A stretch of 10,240 bases of DNA from LW23 sp041287705 (GTDB lineage Bacteria > Verrucomicrobiota > Verrucomicrobiia > Methylacidiphilales > UBA1321): the NCBI GenBank assembly GCA_041287705.1, contig JBGGNE010000326.1:1-10240 (forward strand), given 5' to 3'. This document shows, piece after piece, positions 1-8,028 of this stretch. The notes below the pieces were generated by a model. It was not told the origin of the DNA, made no database searches, and saw nothing but the letters and a program-made list of their open reading frames with translations. The translations under genes and the position numbers were made by a program. Positions within the stretch are counted from its first letter, which is position 1. The number at the start of each line of letters is the position of its first letter.

Positions 1-2
1 TG

Positions 3-1736
3 CTGCGCCACACCAACATTGTGCCGCTGTACTACGTTGGTCAGCAGGGTCTTACCAACTACTTTGCCATGGCCTTCATCGAGGGCCTTACGCTGGATCA
101 GTACGTCGCCGCCAACGGCTGGCTGGATGGCGCGCGCGCCCACTGGTTCATGAAGCAGGCCGTCTCCGCACTGGAGTACGCCGCCCGCTTCGGCATCATT
201 CACCTGGATATCAAGCCCGGTAACTTCATTGTCGATCCGGACGATATCATCATGCTTACGGACTTCGGTCTTGCCCGCCGCCGTCGCGAGGGCGAGGAGG
301 AAGAAGATCAGGAACTGCTCGGCACTCCTCTCTACGCCTCCCCCGAGCACGTCACGCAGGGCCGCCCGGATATCCGTACGGATATGTACTGTCTCGGCGC
401 CACGCTGTTCCACATGATGGTGGGCCGCCCGCCCTACGAGTACGAAGAGCTGGAAGCTATCGCCCGCGCCCATCTGGAGGAGCCTTTCCCCACGCAGAAG
501 GCGATCGATTACAACATCTCCACCGGCTGGATCTCGCTGATGCGCCGCCTGATGGAGAAAGATCCCGCCGCGCGCTTCCAGACTCACGCCGAAATCCACG
601 AAGTGCTGGAGAAGGTCGAAGACTATCGCTACGGCCCCGGCCTTATCTGCGTCCCGCCTACGCACCGCAAACGCGGTCTGCCCCGCGGCACCGGCACGAC
701 TCCCGAAACGCTTTTCGGTATCCTGCCCTACGGTGTGGAAGTTGAAATCGGCGAAATCCGATTCAGCGAAATGGCCCGCCACAATGACGTGGAGGACCTC
801 ATCAAGAACCGCTGTAACTACCTCAAGATACAGCTGTTGCTTACGGACATCAAAGAGCTCTGTACTCCCGCCGAAAGCCACAATCTCGTTGAGCTGGTCA
901 CCTTGATGGACCAGGAACCGGTCTTCAACGCTACCATCAGCGAGATCGCCGGGTTCATGGCTAAGCAGATGCGCCAGCGCGTGACGGAAGAGCGCATGAA
1001 GCTTGAGATCATCGGCATGGGCCGCGCCAGCAATCTCGCGCTGACCGTCACGATGCTGAAGAACCAGTGGCAGAATCAGCAGCAGCCTCTCAACTGGAAC
1101 GGCCTCTGGCAGCACCAGATCTATACCGGCCTGCTGATGGAGATGATGTACGAGATGCTGGAGATCCCCATGAGCGGCATGGAGTATGTCGCCGGCCTTC
1201 TGCACGACATCGGCAAACTCGTCCTGGCCGAGCTGTTCCCCTCCCTTTACCCGCGCATCATCCTGCAAAGCATGCGCACGGATACGGATCTGTGCGAAGT
1301 CGAACGTGAAGTGCTTGGCATGGACCACGCCGAGGCCGGCTTCCTCTGGCTGCGCCAGAACCGCGCCAGCCGCAACCTCTTCCGCGTTGTCGGCAGCCAC
1401 GAGTACCCTAGCGAACCCATTTCCGCCGGCCTCAGCCTGCTCTCCACTACCGGCAGCATCTTCGGCGGCGGCGGCCCCAAGCTGGATGTGGAAATCGCCA
1501 GCCACGCCGCCTACAGCGCCAGCCACCTGGCCAAGCAGCTCGGCCTCGGTTTCACCGGCAACACTGTTATGGAGCAGCAGGAATGGGGCATGCTGCACAG
1601 CACCCAGTTCCTCTGGAACAGCCGCGTGAACCAGGACGTCGCCTGGGAAGATTTCATCAGCTTCTTCACCAAAGACTGCGAAGATCTCCCCGACCTCTCC
1701 GTAGCCGGCCTCGCCATGGCTCCCGAAGGCGAGTAG
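3..1736 (+). CDS. Ser/Thr protein kinase fused to C-terminal HDOD domain (5' partial)
   Basis: The reading frame is open to the left edge, so the N-terminus (glycine loop, beta-3 lysine, alpha-C glutamate) lies outside the window; 577 residues are visible. The first visible residues, LRHTNIVPLY, match the kinase segment after helix C. The catalytic loop HLDIKPGN is at 201-224, DFG at 261-269, and an APE-like SPE at 339-347. RTDMYCLGATLFHMMVGRPPY matches subdomain IX. After a linker (about 640-840), the rest resembles an HDOD domain: DIKEL...LVELVTLMDQEPVFNATISEI, then GLLHDIGK (HD pair at 1203-1208) and a later DHAEAGFLWL. Known for the families: these kinases phosphorylate Ser/Thr on cytosolic partners, and HDOD domains are usually non-enzymatic signalling modules. 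Inferred: a one-protein sensor-output unit, target unknown. The kinase is probably active, since Asp, Lys and Asn of the loop and the DFG Asp are kept, but the usual HRD arginine is leucine. It ends 66 bp before the membrane-protein gene. Confidence 0.92.
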   Translation: MRHTNIVPLYYVGQQGLTNYFAMAFIEGLTLDQYVAANGWLDGARAHWFMKQAVSALEYAARFGIIHLDIKPGNFIVDPDDIIMLTDFGLARRRREGEEEEDQELLGTPLYASPEHVTQGRPDIRTDMYCLGATLFHMMVGRPPYEYEELEAIARAHLEEPFPTQKAIDYNISTGWISLMRRLMEKDPAARFQTHAEIHEVLEKVEDYRYGPGLICVPPTHRKRGLPRGTGTTPETLFGILPYGVEVEIGEIRFSEMARHNDVEDLIKNRCNYLKIQLLLTDIKELCTPAESHNLVELVTLMDQEPVFNATISEIAGFMAKQMRQRVTEERMKLEIIGMGRASNLALTVTMLKNQWQNQQQPLNWNGLWQHQIYTGLLMEMMYEMLEIPMSGMEYVAGLLHDIGKLVLAELFPSLYPRIILQSMRTDTDLCEVEREVLGMDHAEAGFLWLRQNRASRNLFRVVGSHEYPSEPISAGLSLLSTTGSIFGGGGPKLDVEIASHAAYSASHLAKQLGLGFTGNTVMEQQEWGMLHSTQFLWNSRVNQDVAWEDFISFFTKDCEDLPDLSVAGLAMAPEGE

Positions 1737-1802
1737 GCGGGCGTCGGGCCGGCCTGGCTTTCGGCGGCGCTGAATGCCAATCGCCGACACTCACAATGCG
1801 CC

Positions 1803-2468
1803 ATGCCGATGCCAAAGCTTTTTCAATATCCCTCTCCGCTGGCTGTCTTTAACACCGACCATAGCCGCCATCAAGCGGACGCCTGGGGCCGCCTTATCTT
1901 TGGGACATGGATGCTGGCATATCCGATAAGTTGCTTCCGCGCACCTATCTGGCTTGTCGTCGAGCTTCCTGTCCTGGCGCTGATCGTTTTTTTAACGGCG
2001 CGCTCAGCTCTTCACAAGCCTTCCAGTTTCTTCTCCCGCTCACATAGTGGCTGGGAAATAGCGCTCATGGTTGCCGCCTTCCTCTGTTTGCTCGTTTCGA
2101 TAAGTTCCGAGCTTCATCCGGAGCGAAGCATTGTTGTTGCCGTCGCCTTCTTGCTTCATGTCGCACTTGTACTCATGTCTGCCGTCAGCGCCGGCGTCTC
2201 CTTCGCTCAGAATCCTCACTGCCGGCGTGTCGACAACATGGGAAGAGCCTTCATCATCTTTGCTCTCTGGACGTATATACCGTTCAATTCCCAGGTTATG
2301 ACCCAGTGGCCCCTGAGCAATCATCTGCTGGACGTCCCTGCCATTGTTGCCACACTCGGCTGGCTGATCGTTTATTTGTGCAACACGCTTGGCGCCAACT
2401 CCACCGAAGATCCGTGGCTGGATAAGAGGAGCGAGGAATCGCCCGTTCCGTCCATGGGCAAGGTATAA
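1803..2468 (+). CDS. Multi-pass inner-membrane protein of unknown function
   Basis: I do not recognise a family for this 221-residue protein. It has about six hydrophobic stretches, near residues 30-45, 48-66, 84-102, 109-134, 147-162 and 175-196, separated by short polar loops (for example RSALHKPSSFFSRSHSGW and SSELHPERS). The tail of about 25 residues is hydrophilic and charged. It is therefore very likely an integral membrane protein, and no catalytic motif is evident. The ATG at 1803 is followed by a second in-frame ATG at 1809; neither has a convincing Shine-Dalgarno, so the start could be either. It lies 66 bp downstream of the kinase-HDOD gene on the same strand and could be co-transcribed. 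By eye it is less GC-rich than the kinase gene. The coding call rests on the intact frame and coherent membrane topology rather than on homology. Confidence 0.72.
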   Translation: MPMPKLFQYPSPLAVFNTDHSRHQADAWGRLIFGTWMLAYPISCFRAPIWLVVELPVLALIVFLTARSALHKPSSFFSRSHSGWEIALMVAAFLCLLVSISSELHPERSIVVAVAFLLHVALVLMSAVSAGVSFAQNPHCRRVDNMGRAFIIFALWTYIPFNSQVMTQWPLSNHLLDVPAIVATLGWLIVYLCNTLGANSTEDPWLDKRSEESPVPSMGKV

Positions 2469-2588
2469 GTATTAAACTGGGCGATAAACGGATGCGTCAG
2501 AAGGGGGGAGTTTAAGCGAGAAGTGTAAATGAGACAATCACGGAAGTACTCATGGAAATTCGCTTCGTAATACATTAGTATTGCCAGC

Positions 2589-4676
2589 ATGACTGCGAAG
2601 CGCCGCCCTTTCGTCCTCATCGCTACTCTGTGTATCCTGGTTTCGACAGCTCTGCAGATAGGTCCCATCACACGCGCCGCAGCGGATGATGCAGATCCGG
2701 ACTACTGGAAAACGCTCCAGGCAGTCAGCCTCCGGCTGAAAGGGACGGACATCGGAGCGCTGGCCATGGCTCCCGTTCCACCAAACGCAATGACAGATGT
2801 AAACGAAGCGGCGCAGCGCTTCATCATTCTGATCCTGGCCGGCTACGAGGACAAAGCCGCGGAGTTTCTGCCAGTGCTGAAAACTCACCTGGATCCGATT
2901 TCAAACTGGGAATCTCAACTGCAATTCCCTGAGTTTCAGAACCTTCCCCCCGGTCTGGAACTACGCATCAGCCAGACTCACTTTCTGGAAAACCTGATAT
3001 ACCTGCTGAGTGAACGCGAGCGGCCTGAACTGGCACGCCGTCTGATGGAAGCCTTCCCCAATTTCTCGCCATCCATCGGCTCTAACCTTCTTGTAGACTG
3101 GCTCAAAACGCAGTCGCCCGAACAACTGGACGCGTGGCTGGTGAAACAGGCCGCCTCTAACCCCGGCTACTACAGCAGCCTGCGCTTCAATCTGGCCCAG
3201 CGCCTGAATCGCCAACCTGCGCTGGTGGAAGAATATCGCCGGCGTCTCGAAGCCTCCCCCGGCGATCACGATCTGGCTATGCAACTGGCACGTGGTTTCC
3301 GTAACACCAAGGAAATGCCAGGCATCGAATGGCTGGCCGACGTTTACAAACCAGCGTCCGCTTCCGCAGCGTATGAAGTGGGTTATGCCCTGTCCAGCTC
3401 GGGAAGTACCCAATATGAGCTGGCCCTCCGTCTCTTGCTTCAGGCCCGCAGTATTCCTCACAGTCCCGCGGACGATAGTTATGTGAAGAAAGTGCGGCGG
3501 GTGATGCAGTCCGGAAACTTCGAAAATGATTTCACCGCCGAGAAAGATCTACGAATCCGTATCGCCAGCGCTCAGTTGCGTGTTTACCAGGAGATGGGCA
3601 AAAGCGATGAGGCTGAAAAAATTCTTGGAGAAATTCCTCCAAATTCCCCCGTACGCCAGCCCGTCTTCAATACTCGGAGGGTCAACGGGGTTAACGTCAT
3701 TGAAGACCGTAAACCAGGCACCGAAAACGAGAATTCCCCGGAATACTGTCTCGAGCGCTACAGGTACTACAAGGATCTTAAGGAATTTGACAAAGCGCTT
3801 GAAGCCGCCCGCAAAGCCATCTCCCTGACTTCGCCCGCGAAAGAAGAAAAGACTCCGCAGGGCAAAGGCGGCAACAGAGAGGAACGAGAACGGTTCTACG
3901 CGGTAAAGGCCGCTGCTGAATGCCTCCTGCAACTGAACAAAGTGGAAGAAAGCTTCGAATTATGGCGTCAGGAACTCGCCGCATGGCCTCCCCGGCACCC
4001 TATGACCGAGCGCATTGCCTCTGAACTGGCCGGCATCTCTGACAACAAGGAAATCTACCGCCTTCAGCCGGACGACAAGGTTTTCTGGAAGTGGATGACC
4101 GAGGGCACGAGTTGGGCCTTATTAAGTGGAATGGCCAAAAACCTCAAACCCGGCCCGGACACGACCGCCTTTTGGGATCGCGCAGAAACTATTGCCGGAA
4201 AAGATCCTGAGCGCCTGCTGGACCTGAGCCGCGTCATGCTTAACCATCAGCAGATTCCCCGCGGCCTCAGGTGCCTCAAAATAGCTCACTCCCTGCTTCC
4301 CCCGGGCGAAAAGCGCATGGCCGCCGCCGAGATGCTCTACACCGACTACCTCAGCAAGAAAGACTGGAAAAGCGCCTCCGCCTTCCTGCCGGAACTCCAG
4401 CCCGACAACGCCGTGCTATACCGGGATTCACTGACCCGCCTGGACGATCTGTACGAGTGCGCCGCCAAAAGTGGCGCCCGCCAGGAAGAGATGAAGTTCT
4501 GGGTACAAGCCAGAAACCGCGATCGCTGGACCCGGAACTCCCCGCAAACGCTCGTCCGCTCCGGTATGAAACCGCACATCATCGCCTACTACGAAGCGCT
4601 CCTCAAGAAAGAGCCGGACTGCACGATTGCCATAGAGCAACTTGCCGCCATCCGAAGTGCTCAGGCCGATGATTAG
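2589..4676 (+). CDS. Exported helical-repeat (TPR-like) protein of unknown function
   Basis: This 695-residue protein opens with a classic signal peptide: basic MTAKRRPF, a hydrophobic core at about residues 9-27, and an AAA cleavage site at 30-32 followed by acidic DDADPD. The Cys at residue 15 lacks a lipobox, so a lipoprotein is unlikely. The mature part is almost entirely amphipathic helices with TPR-like spacing, clearest around residues 387-413 (YKDLKEFDKALEAARKAISL) and in the following segment with AAAECLLQLNKVEESFELW. Another repeat-like stretch near the C-terminus contains PRGLRCLKIAHSLLPPGEK. No enzymatic motif is visible. Inferred: a periplasmic or envelope scaffold for protein-protein contacts. 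The ATG at 2589 is chosen because the signal peptide starts there; no Shine-Dalgarno is seen upstream. It follows the membrane-protein gene after 120 bp and converges on ptsI, with 77 bp between the stops. Confidence 0.85.
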   Translation: MTAKRRPFVLIATLCILVSTALQIGPITRAAADDADPDYWKTLQAVSLRLKGTDIGALAMAPVPPNAMTDVNEAAQRFIILILAGYEDKAAEFLPVLKTHLDPISNWESQLQFPEFQNLPPGLELRISQTHFLENLIYLLSERERPELARRLMEAFPNFSPSIGSNLLVDWLKTQSPEQLDAWLVKQAASNPGYYSSLRFNLAQRLNRQPALVEEYRRRLEASPGDHDLAMQLARGFRNTKEMPGIEWLADVYKPASASAAYEVGYALSSSGSTQYELALRLLLQARSIPHSPADDSYVKKVRRVMQSGNFENDFTAEKDLRIRIASAQLRVYQEMGKSDEAEKILGEIPPNSPVRQPVFNTRRVNGVNVIEDRKPGTENENSPEYCLERYRYYKDLKEFDKALEAARKAISLTSPAKEEKTPQGKGGNREERERFYAVKAAAECLLQLNKVEESFELWRQELAAWPPRHPMTERIASELAGISDNKEIYRLQPDDKVFWKWMTEGTSWALLSGMAKNLKPGPDTTAFWDRAETIAGKDPERLLDLSRVMLNHQQIPRGLRCLKIAHSLLPPGEKRMAAAEMLYTDYLSKKDWKSASAFLPELQPDNAVLYRDSLTRLDDLYECAAKSGARQEEMKFWVQARNRDRWTRNSPQTLVRSGMKPHIIAYYEALLKKEPDCTIAIEQLAAIRSAQADD

Positions 4677-4723
4677 AGCAATTTGGATCTCCACGCTCTG
4701 CTTTGCAGCGTCAGCAGCAGTGT

Positions 4724-4747
4724 GCGCGGGAGTATCAGCGCCCGCGT
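4724..4747. terminator. Possible hairpin between convergent genes
   Basis: CGCGGG (4725-4730) and CCCGCG (4741-4746) form a perfect 6-bp GC stem with a 10-nt loop, extendable by a G-T wobble pair at 4724/4747. It lies between the stops of the exported repeat protein and ptsI, so it could act on both converging transcripts. No T-run follows on either strand, so it is not a canonical intrinsic terminator and the call is weak. Confidence 0.3.
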
Positions 4748-4753
4748 CACCAC

Positions 4754-6535
4754 CTAAAACAGCTCGCCGTAGAGGCGCTTTGCGATTTCCTCAAGCCACT
4801 TCAGATTCTCGTAGGGCGTCAGTGATTGCGCCAGCATGCTGTCCACGATGTCGCGGCACTCGTGGTGGCTGAGCGCCTGAACGGCTTTCTTTACGCGCGG
4901 CACGTTGACGGAGCCCAGGCTGAGTTCGTCTACGCCCAGGCCGATAAGAAGCGGCGTCAGCGCGAGATCCGACGCCATTTCGCCGCAGACCCCCACCCAG
5001 ATGTTCGCGTTATGGGCACCCTCCACCACCATGCGGATCAGCCGGATGATGCTGGGATGCGTCGGCTGATACAGATCCGCCACGCGTTCGTTAGCGCGGT
5101 CCACGGCCAGCGTGTACTGGATAAGATCATTCGTGCCGATGCTGAAGAAATCCACTTCGCGCGCCAGCACGTCGGAGAGAAGGGCGGCGCTCGGCACCTC
5201 AATCATCATGCCCACTTCAATGCGCTCCGCCTGAGGGATTCCCTCGTTGCGCAGATCCGCCTGAACTTCCGCCAGCAGCTTTTTGGCCGCGCGCAGTTCC
5301 CCTATCTCCGTAATCATGGGGAACATGATGCGCAGATTGCCCTCCGTACTGGCCCGGCACAGGGCGCGCAACTGCACCTTAAAGAGCTCCGGACGGCCCA
5401 GGCACAGGCGAATACCGCGATAGCCCAGGAAGGGGTTCAGTTCAACTTCAATGCCCAGATGCCCCAGCGCCTTATCCCCGCCGATATCCAGCGTGCGGAT
5501 GATGACGCTGTGCGGCTTGGCAGCCTGCGCCACCTGACGGTACATCTCCACCTGCTCATCTTCGGTGGGGATATCATCGCGGTTCAGGTACAGGAACTCC
5601 GTGCGATAAAGCCCGATGCCTTCCGCGCCGTTCTCGCGAACCAGCGGCAGATCCTCGGGCAGCTCCACGTTGGCGGAAACGGTGATGCGGCGCTGATCGG
5701 TAGTAATAGCCACCGTGTCGCGCAGACGTCCCAGCTTCTCCTCCTCGGCATGGCGGCGGCTGGAGATCTGGCCGTACTCGTACTTCGTCTGCGAGGTCGG
5801 GTTCAGGATCAGCAGCCCCTCGTAGCCATCAATAAGCGCTTCCGTGCCGGGATCCACCTGATTGGCCAGATCGCGCAGCCCCACCAGAGCGGGGATATTC
5901 AGAGAGCGGGCCATGATCGCGCTGTGCGAAGTTTTGCTGCCCACTTCGGTCACAAAGCCGATCACCTTGGAACGGTCAAACGTCGCCGTATCGCTCGGGG
6001 TCAGGTCGTGCGCGTGGATGATCGTGGGGCCGTCCAGATCCAGATTCTGGTCGTTCTTCAGCCCCTGCAGATTACGCAGCACGCGGCGGGAAACGTCCAG
6101 GATGTCTTGCGCGCGCTCCGCAAGGTATTCATCGTCCACTTCCCGCATTCTCTTCACATAAGATTTCGTCAGCTGATAATAGAGAAAGTCGACATTCAGC
6201 AGGCGCTCATCCAGCTGCTTGCGGACGGCCTCCAGCAGGGTGGCATCTTCGACGACCAGGATATGCGCGTCAAAGACGCTTGCGTCTTTTTCGCCGAGAG
6301 TTTCGGCAAGACGCTCCCGCATATCGTGAAGCTGATGGCGCGTCTCCAGCAGAGCGGCCTCCAGCCGGGCGATTTCATTGGGAATATCTTCCGTACGGAT
6401 ACGGCGGCGCTTAACGGAGTGTTCGTGCGGTTTGTACGCGACAAAAACGCCTGTGGCCACGCCCGGGGAGACGGGGGTGGCACGCAGGCGCACTTCCGGC
6501 TGGGACGGGGAGGACGGCTGTTGAGGCTCCGGCAT
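4754..6535 (-). CDS. ptsI: PTS Enzyme I (phosphoenolpyruvate-protein phosphotransferase)
   Basis: Enzyme I autophosphorylates from phosphoenolpyruvate and passes the phosphate to HPr in the cytoplasm. From the ATG at 6535 the protein is 593 residues, close to the family's usual 570-590. Visible motifs in order are the N-terminal SPGVATG, the swivelling-domain active site GSKTSHSAIMARS (phospho-His at about 204), RTEFLYLNRDDIPTEDEQ, TLDIGGDK, FLGYRGIRLC, IGTNDLIQYTLAVDR, and VGVCGEMASD with the C-terminal Cys at about 517. The His-to-Cys spacing equals that of E. coli EI (189 and 502). There is no N-terminal GAF domain, so this is plain EI rather than PtsP. The frame stays open upstream to a TTG at 6598 inside ptsH, but the ATG at 6535, 16 bp after the ptsH stop with AGAGG just upstream, is more plausible. 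It is the last gene of the hprK-ptsH-ptsI cluster. Confidence 0.96.
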   Translation of the reverse strand: MPEPQQPSSPSQPEVRLRATPVSPGVATGVFVAYKPHEHSVKRRRIRTEDIPNEIARLEAALLETRHQLHDMRERLAETLGEKDASVFDAHILVVEDATLLEAVRKQLDERLLNVDFLYYQLTKSYVKRMREVDDEYLAERAQDILDVSRRVLRNLQGLKNDQNLDLDGPTIIHAHDLTPSDTATFDRSKVIGFVTEVGSKTSHSAIMARSLNIPALVGLRDLANQVDPGTEALIDGYEGLLILNPTSQTKYEYGQISSRRHAEEEKLGRLRDTVAITTDQRRITVSANVELPEDLPLVRENGAEGIGLYRTEFLYLNRDDIPTEDEQVEMYRQVAQAAKPHSVIIRTLDIGGDKALGHLGIEVELNPFLGYRGIRLCLGRPELFKVQLRALCRASTEGNLRIMFPMITEIGELRAAKKLLAEVQADLRNEGIPQAERIEVGMMIEVPSAALLSDVLAREVDFFSIGTNDLIQYTLAVDRANERVADLYQPTHPSIIRLIRMVVEGAHNANIWVGVCGEMASDLALTPLLIGLGVDELSLGSVNVPRVKKAVQALSHHECRDIVDSMLAQSLTPYENLKWLEEIAKRLYGELF

Positions 6536-6551
6536 TACCTCTGCACTCTGG

Positions 6552-6875
6552 CTATTCTTCGTCGAATTTGCGAGAAATAAGTTCCTGAAGATCGCCAAGC
6601 GCTTCGCCGGCGTCGGGCCCGATGGCCGTTACCTTCAGTTTCGATCCGCAACCGGCGGCCAGCAGCATCAGTCCCATGATGCTTTTGCCATTAATTTCCT
6701 CGCCATCCTTCTCCACCCAAATCTCGGAGTTATAGCGGTTGGCGATGCGTACGAACATGGCGGCGGGCCGGGCGTGCAGCCCGAGCTTGTTGCCGACAAC
6801 AAACTCGCGCACGACCTTGTTTGAATTCGGGTCGGAATTCGAATTAGTTCTAGTGTTCAAAATGCCCATGCCCAT
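6552..6875 (-). CDS. ptsH: Phosphocarrier protein HPr
   Basis: HPr is the small cytosolic phosphocarrier between Enzyme I and its acceptors. The His site is GLHARPAAMFV (His34), and the regulatory serine is in NGKSIMGLMLLAAG (Ser65). Their 31-residue spacing equals the canonical His15/Ser46 pair. Because hprK lies immediately upstream, phosphorylation of this serine is expected. The protein is 107 residues, about 20 longer than usual; the extra part is a polar Asn/Ser-rich N-terminal extension (NTRTNSNSDPNSNK). The start at 6875 (ATG) has no clear Shine-Dalgarno, and a second ATG at 6869 is possible. A GTG just before the HPr core would give a normal-length protein, so the extension may not be real. 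It begins 31 bp after the hprK stop and ends 16 bp before the preferred ptsI start. Confidence 0.96.
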   Translation of the reverse strand: MGMGILNTRTNSNSDPNSNKVVREFVVGNKLGLHARPAAMFVRIANRYNSEIWVEKDGEEINGKSIMGLMLLAAGCGSKLKVTAIGPDAGEALGDLQELISRKFDEE

Positions 6876-6906
6876 CGATGGTAAGCTTTAGTCAGCGGTT
6901 AAAATA

Positions 6907-7863
6907 TTATTTTTCCTGGTTTCTTATCGACTGAATCAGCCGTTCATTGAACTCCACCGCGGAATTCTGGCCCATGCTCTTCAGCTTCTGGTCCAGCGCG
7001 GCGACTTCAATCAAGCTCGCAAGATTTCTCCCCTGCCGTACAGGAATGGTGACATGAGGAATCTGTATTTGCAAGATTTCATAGTGCTGAGGATCAAGTC
7101 CGATGCGATCTACCTCGGCAACATCGTGCCAGTCCTTTAGCGTTACCACCAGATCCAGCCGCTTTTCCAGCCGAATACTGCGTACGCCGAAAATACTGGC
7201 GATATTAATGATTCCCAACCCGCGAACTTCCATATGGAAGCGCGATAATTCCGAAGCAGTGCCGATCAGCTCCCGCCCTTCCAGGGAGCGGATACGCGTC
7301 ACGTCGTCCGACACCAGGCTGTGCCCGCGCTCTATCAGCGACAGCACGCACTCACTCTTACCAATGCCGCTGGCGCCGCGCACCATCACGCCGATACCCT
7401 GGATATCCACCATGCTGCCGTGTTCCGTTACCGTCGGCGCAAAGTCCAGCTCCAGGCAAATCGTGGCTGTGTTAATGAGGCGCATCGTGGTCAGCGGCGA
7501 CTTAAACACCGCAATCCCTTCAGCCTCAGCCTCTTCCAGCACCACCTTGGGCGGATTGATATTGCGGGCAAAAATCAGGCACGGAATGTTGTGGCGAAAT
7601 AACTCGCGCAGCCGCTGCCGGTTCGTGTCCTCCGGCAGGCTCTTCAGGTAAGCCGTCTCGCCACTGCCGATCACCTGCACCCGCTGGAACGCAAAAGAGT
7701 GATAAAACCCCGCCAGCGCCAGTCCGGGCCGGTTTACCGCCCCCTCCCCTATACGTCGACGCAACCCCGTAGCACCCGCTAAAAGCTTCAGGTGCATGAC
7801 GTTAGCGTGGTTCGTATAGAACTGGCCAACGGTCACTTCCGGGATGGGAATTTTAGAACGCAT
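6907..7863 (-). CDS. hprK: HPr kinase/phosphorylase
   Basis: This bifunctional enzyme phosphorylates and dephosphorylates the regulatory serine of HPr, coupling carbon and energy state to PTS output. The 318-residue length is typical. An N-terminal domain (about 1-130) precedes the catalytic domain, which has the catalytic His in TEHGSMVDIQGIG (His148), the P-loop GASGIGKS (163-170) followed by ECVLSLIERGHSLVSDD, and the family signature EVRGLGIINIASIFG (about 212-226). All key residues are intact. The ATG at 7863 fits the family start; no Shine-Dalgarno is visible. It is the first gene of a three-gene cluster with ptsH and ptsI. A promoter-like sequence lies about 85-110 bp upstream. Confidence 0.97.
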   Translation of the reverse strand: MRSKIPIPEVTVGQFYTNHANVMHLKLLAGATGLRRRIGEGAVNRPGLALAGFYHSFAFQRVQVIGSGETAYLKSLPEDTNRQRLRELFRHNIPCLIFARNINPPKVVLEEAEAEGIAVFKSPLTTMRLINTATICLELDFAPTVTEHGSMVDIQGIGVMVRGASGIGKSECVLSLIERGHSLVSDDVTRIRSLEGRELIGTASELSRFHMEVRGLGIINIASIFGVRSIRLEKRLDLVVTLKDWHDVAEVDRIGLDPQHYEILQIQIPHVTIPVRQGRNLASLIEVAALDQKLKSMGQNSAVEFNERLIQSIRNQEK

Positions 7864-7945
7864 GGGCGATGATTAACTGCAAAAGCCGCAAAGGGAGGCG
7901 ACTTCGGAAAGCATAGCAGTAAAAGGGTTTCTGTGGCGAACATTC

Positions 7946-7974
7946 ATTTTGATTCGATGAAGCTCTATTGTCAG
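7946..7974 (-). promoter_or_regulatory. Putative sigma70-type promoter for hprK-ptsH-ptsI
   Basis: On the minus strand, CTGACA (7969-7974; 5 of 6 to the -35 consensus) and CAAAAT (7946-7951; 4 of 6 to the -10 consensus) are separated by exactly 17 bp. Transcription would start near 7939 and give a leader of about 75 nt before hprK. This is pattern matching only; the organism's promoter consensus is not known. Confidence 0.3.
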
Positions 7975-8028
7975 CATAATTCTCATAAATCCTTCACCCA
8001 CAGAGGTAACGACGTCCACTACCGCAAC

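Noticed and set aside
1737..1802. Terminator between the kinase and membrane-protein genes
   Set aside because: The GC-rich spacer has only short, ambiguous pairings and no T-run.
2589..2685. Lipoprotein signal on the exported repeat protein (Cys at residue 15)
   Set aside because: The residues before the Cys (ATL) do not form a lipobox, and a normal AAA cleavage site lies further on.
4826..6580. Very long open frame (584 codons) on the plus strand, opposite ptsI
   Set aside because: It is almost entirely antisense to ptsI, whose catalytic motifs are all intact. Its predicted protein is rich in His, Gln and Arg with no domain, as expected of the shadow of a GC-rich gene.
6535..6598. Longer ptsI starting at the TTG at 6598
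   Set aside because: It would add 21 residues encoded inside ptsH, with no homology to Enzyme I and a rare start codon; the ATG at 6535 gives the expected N-terminus.
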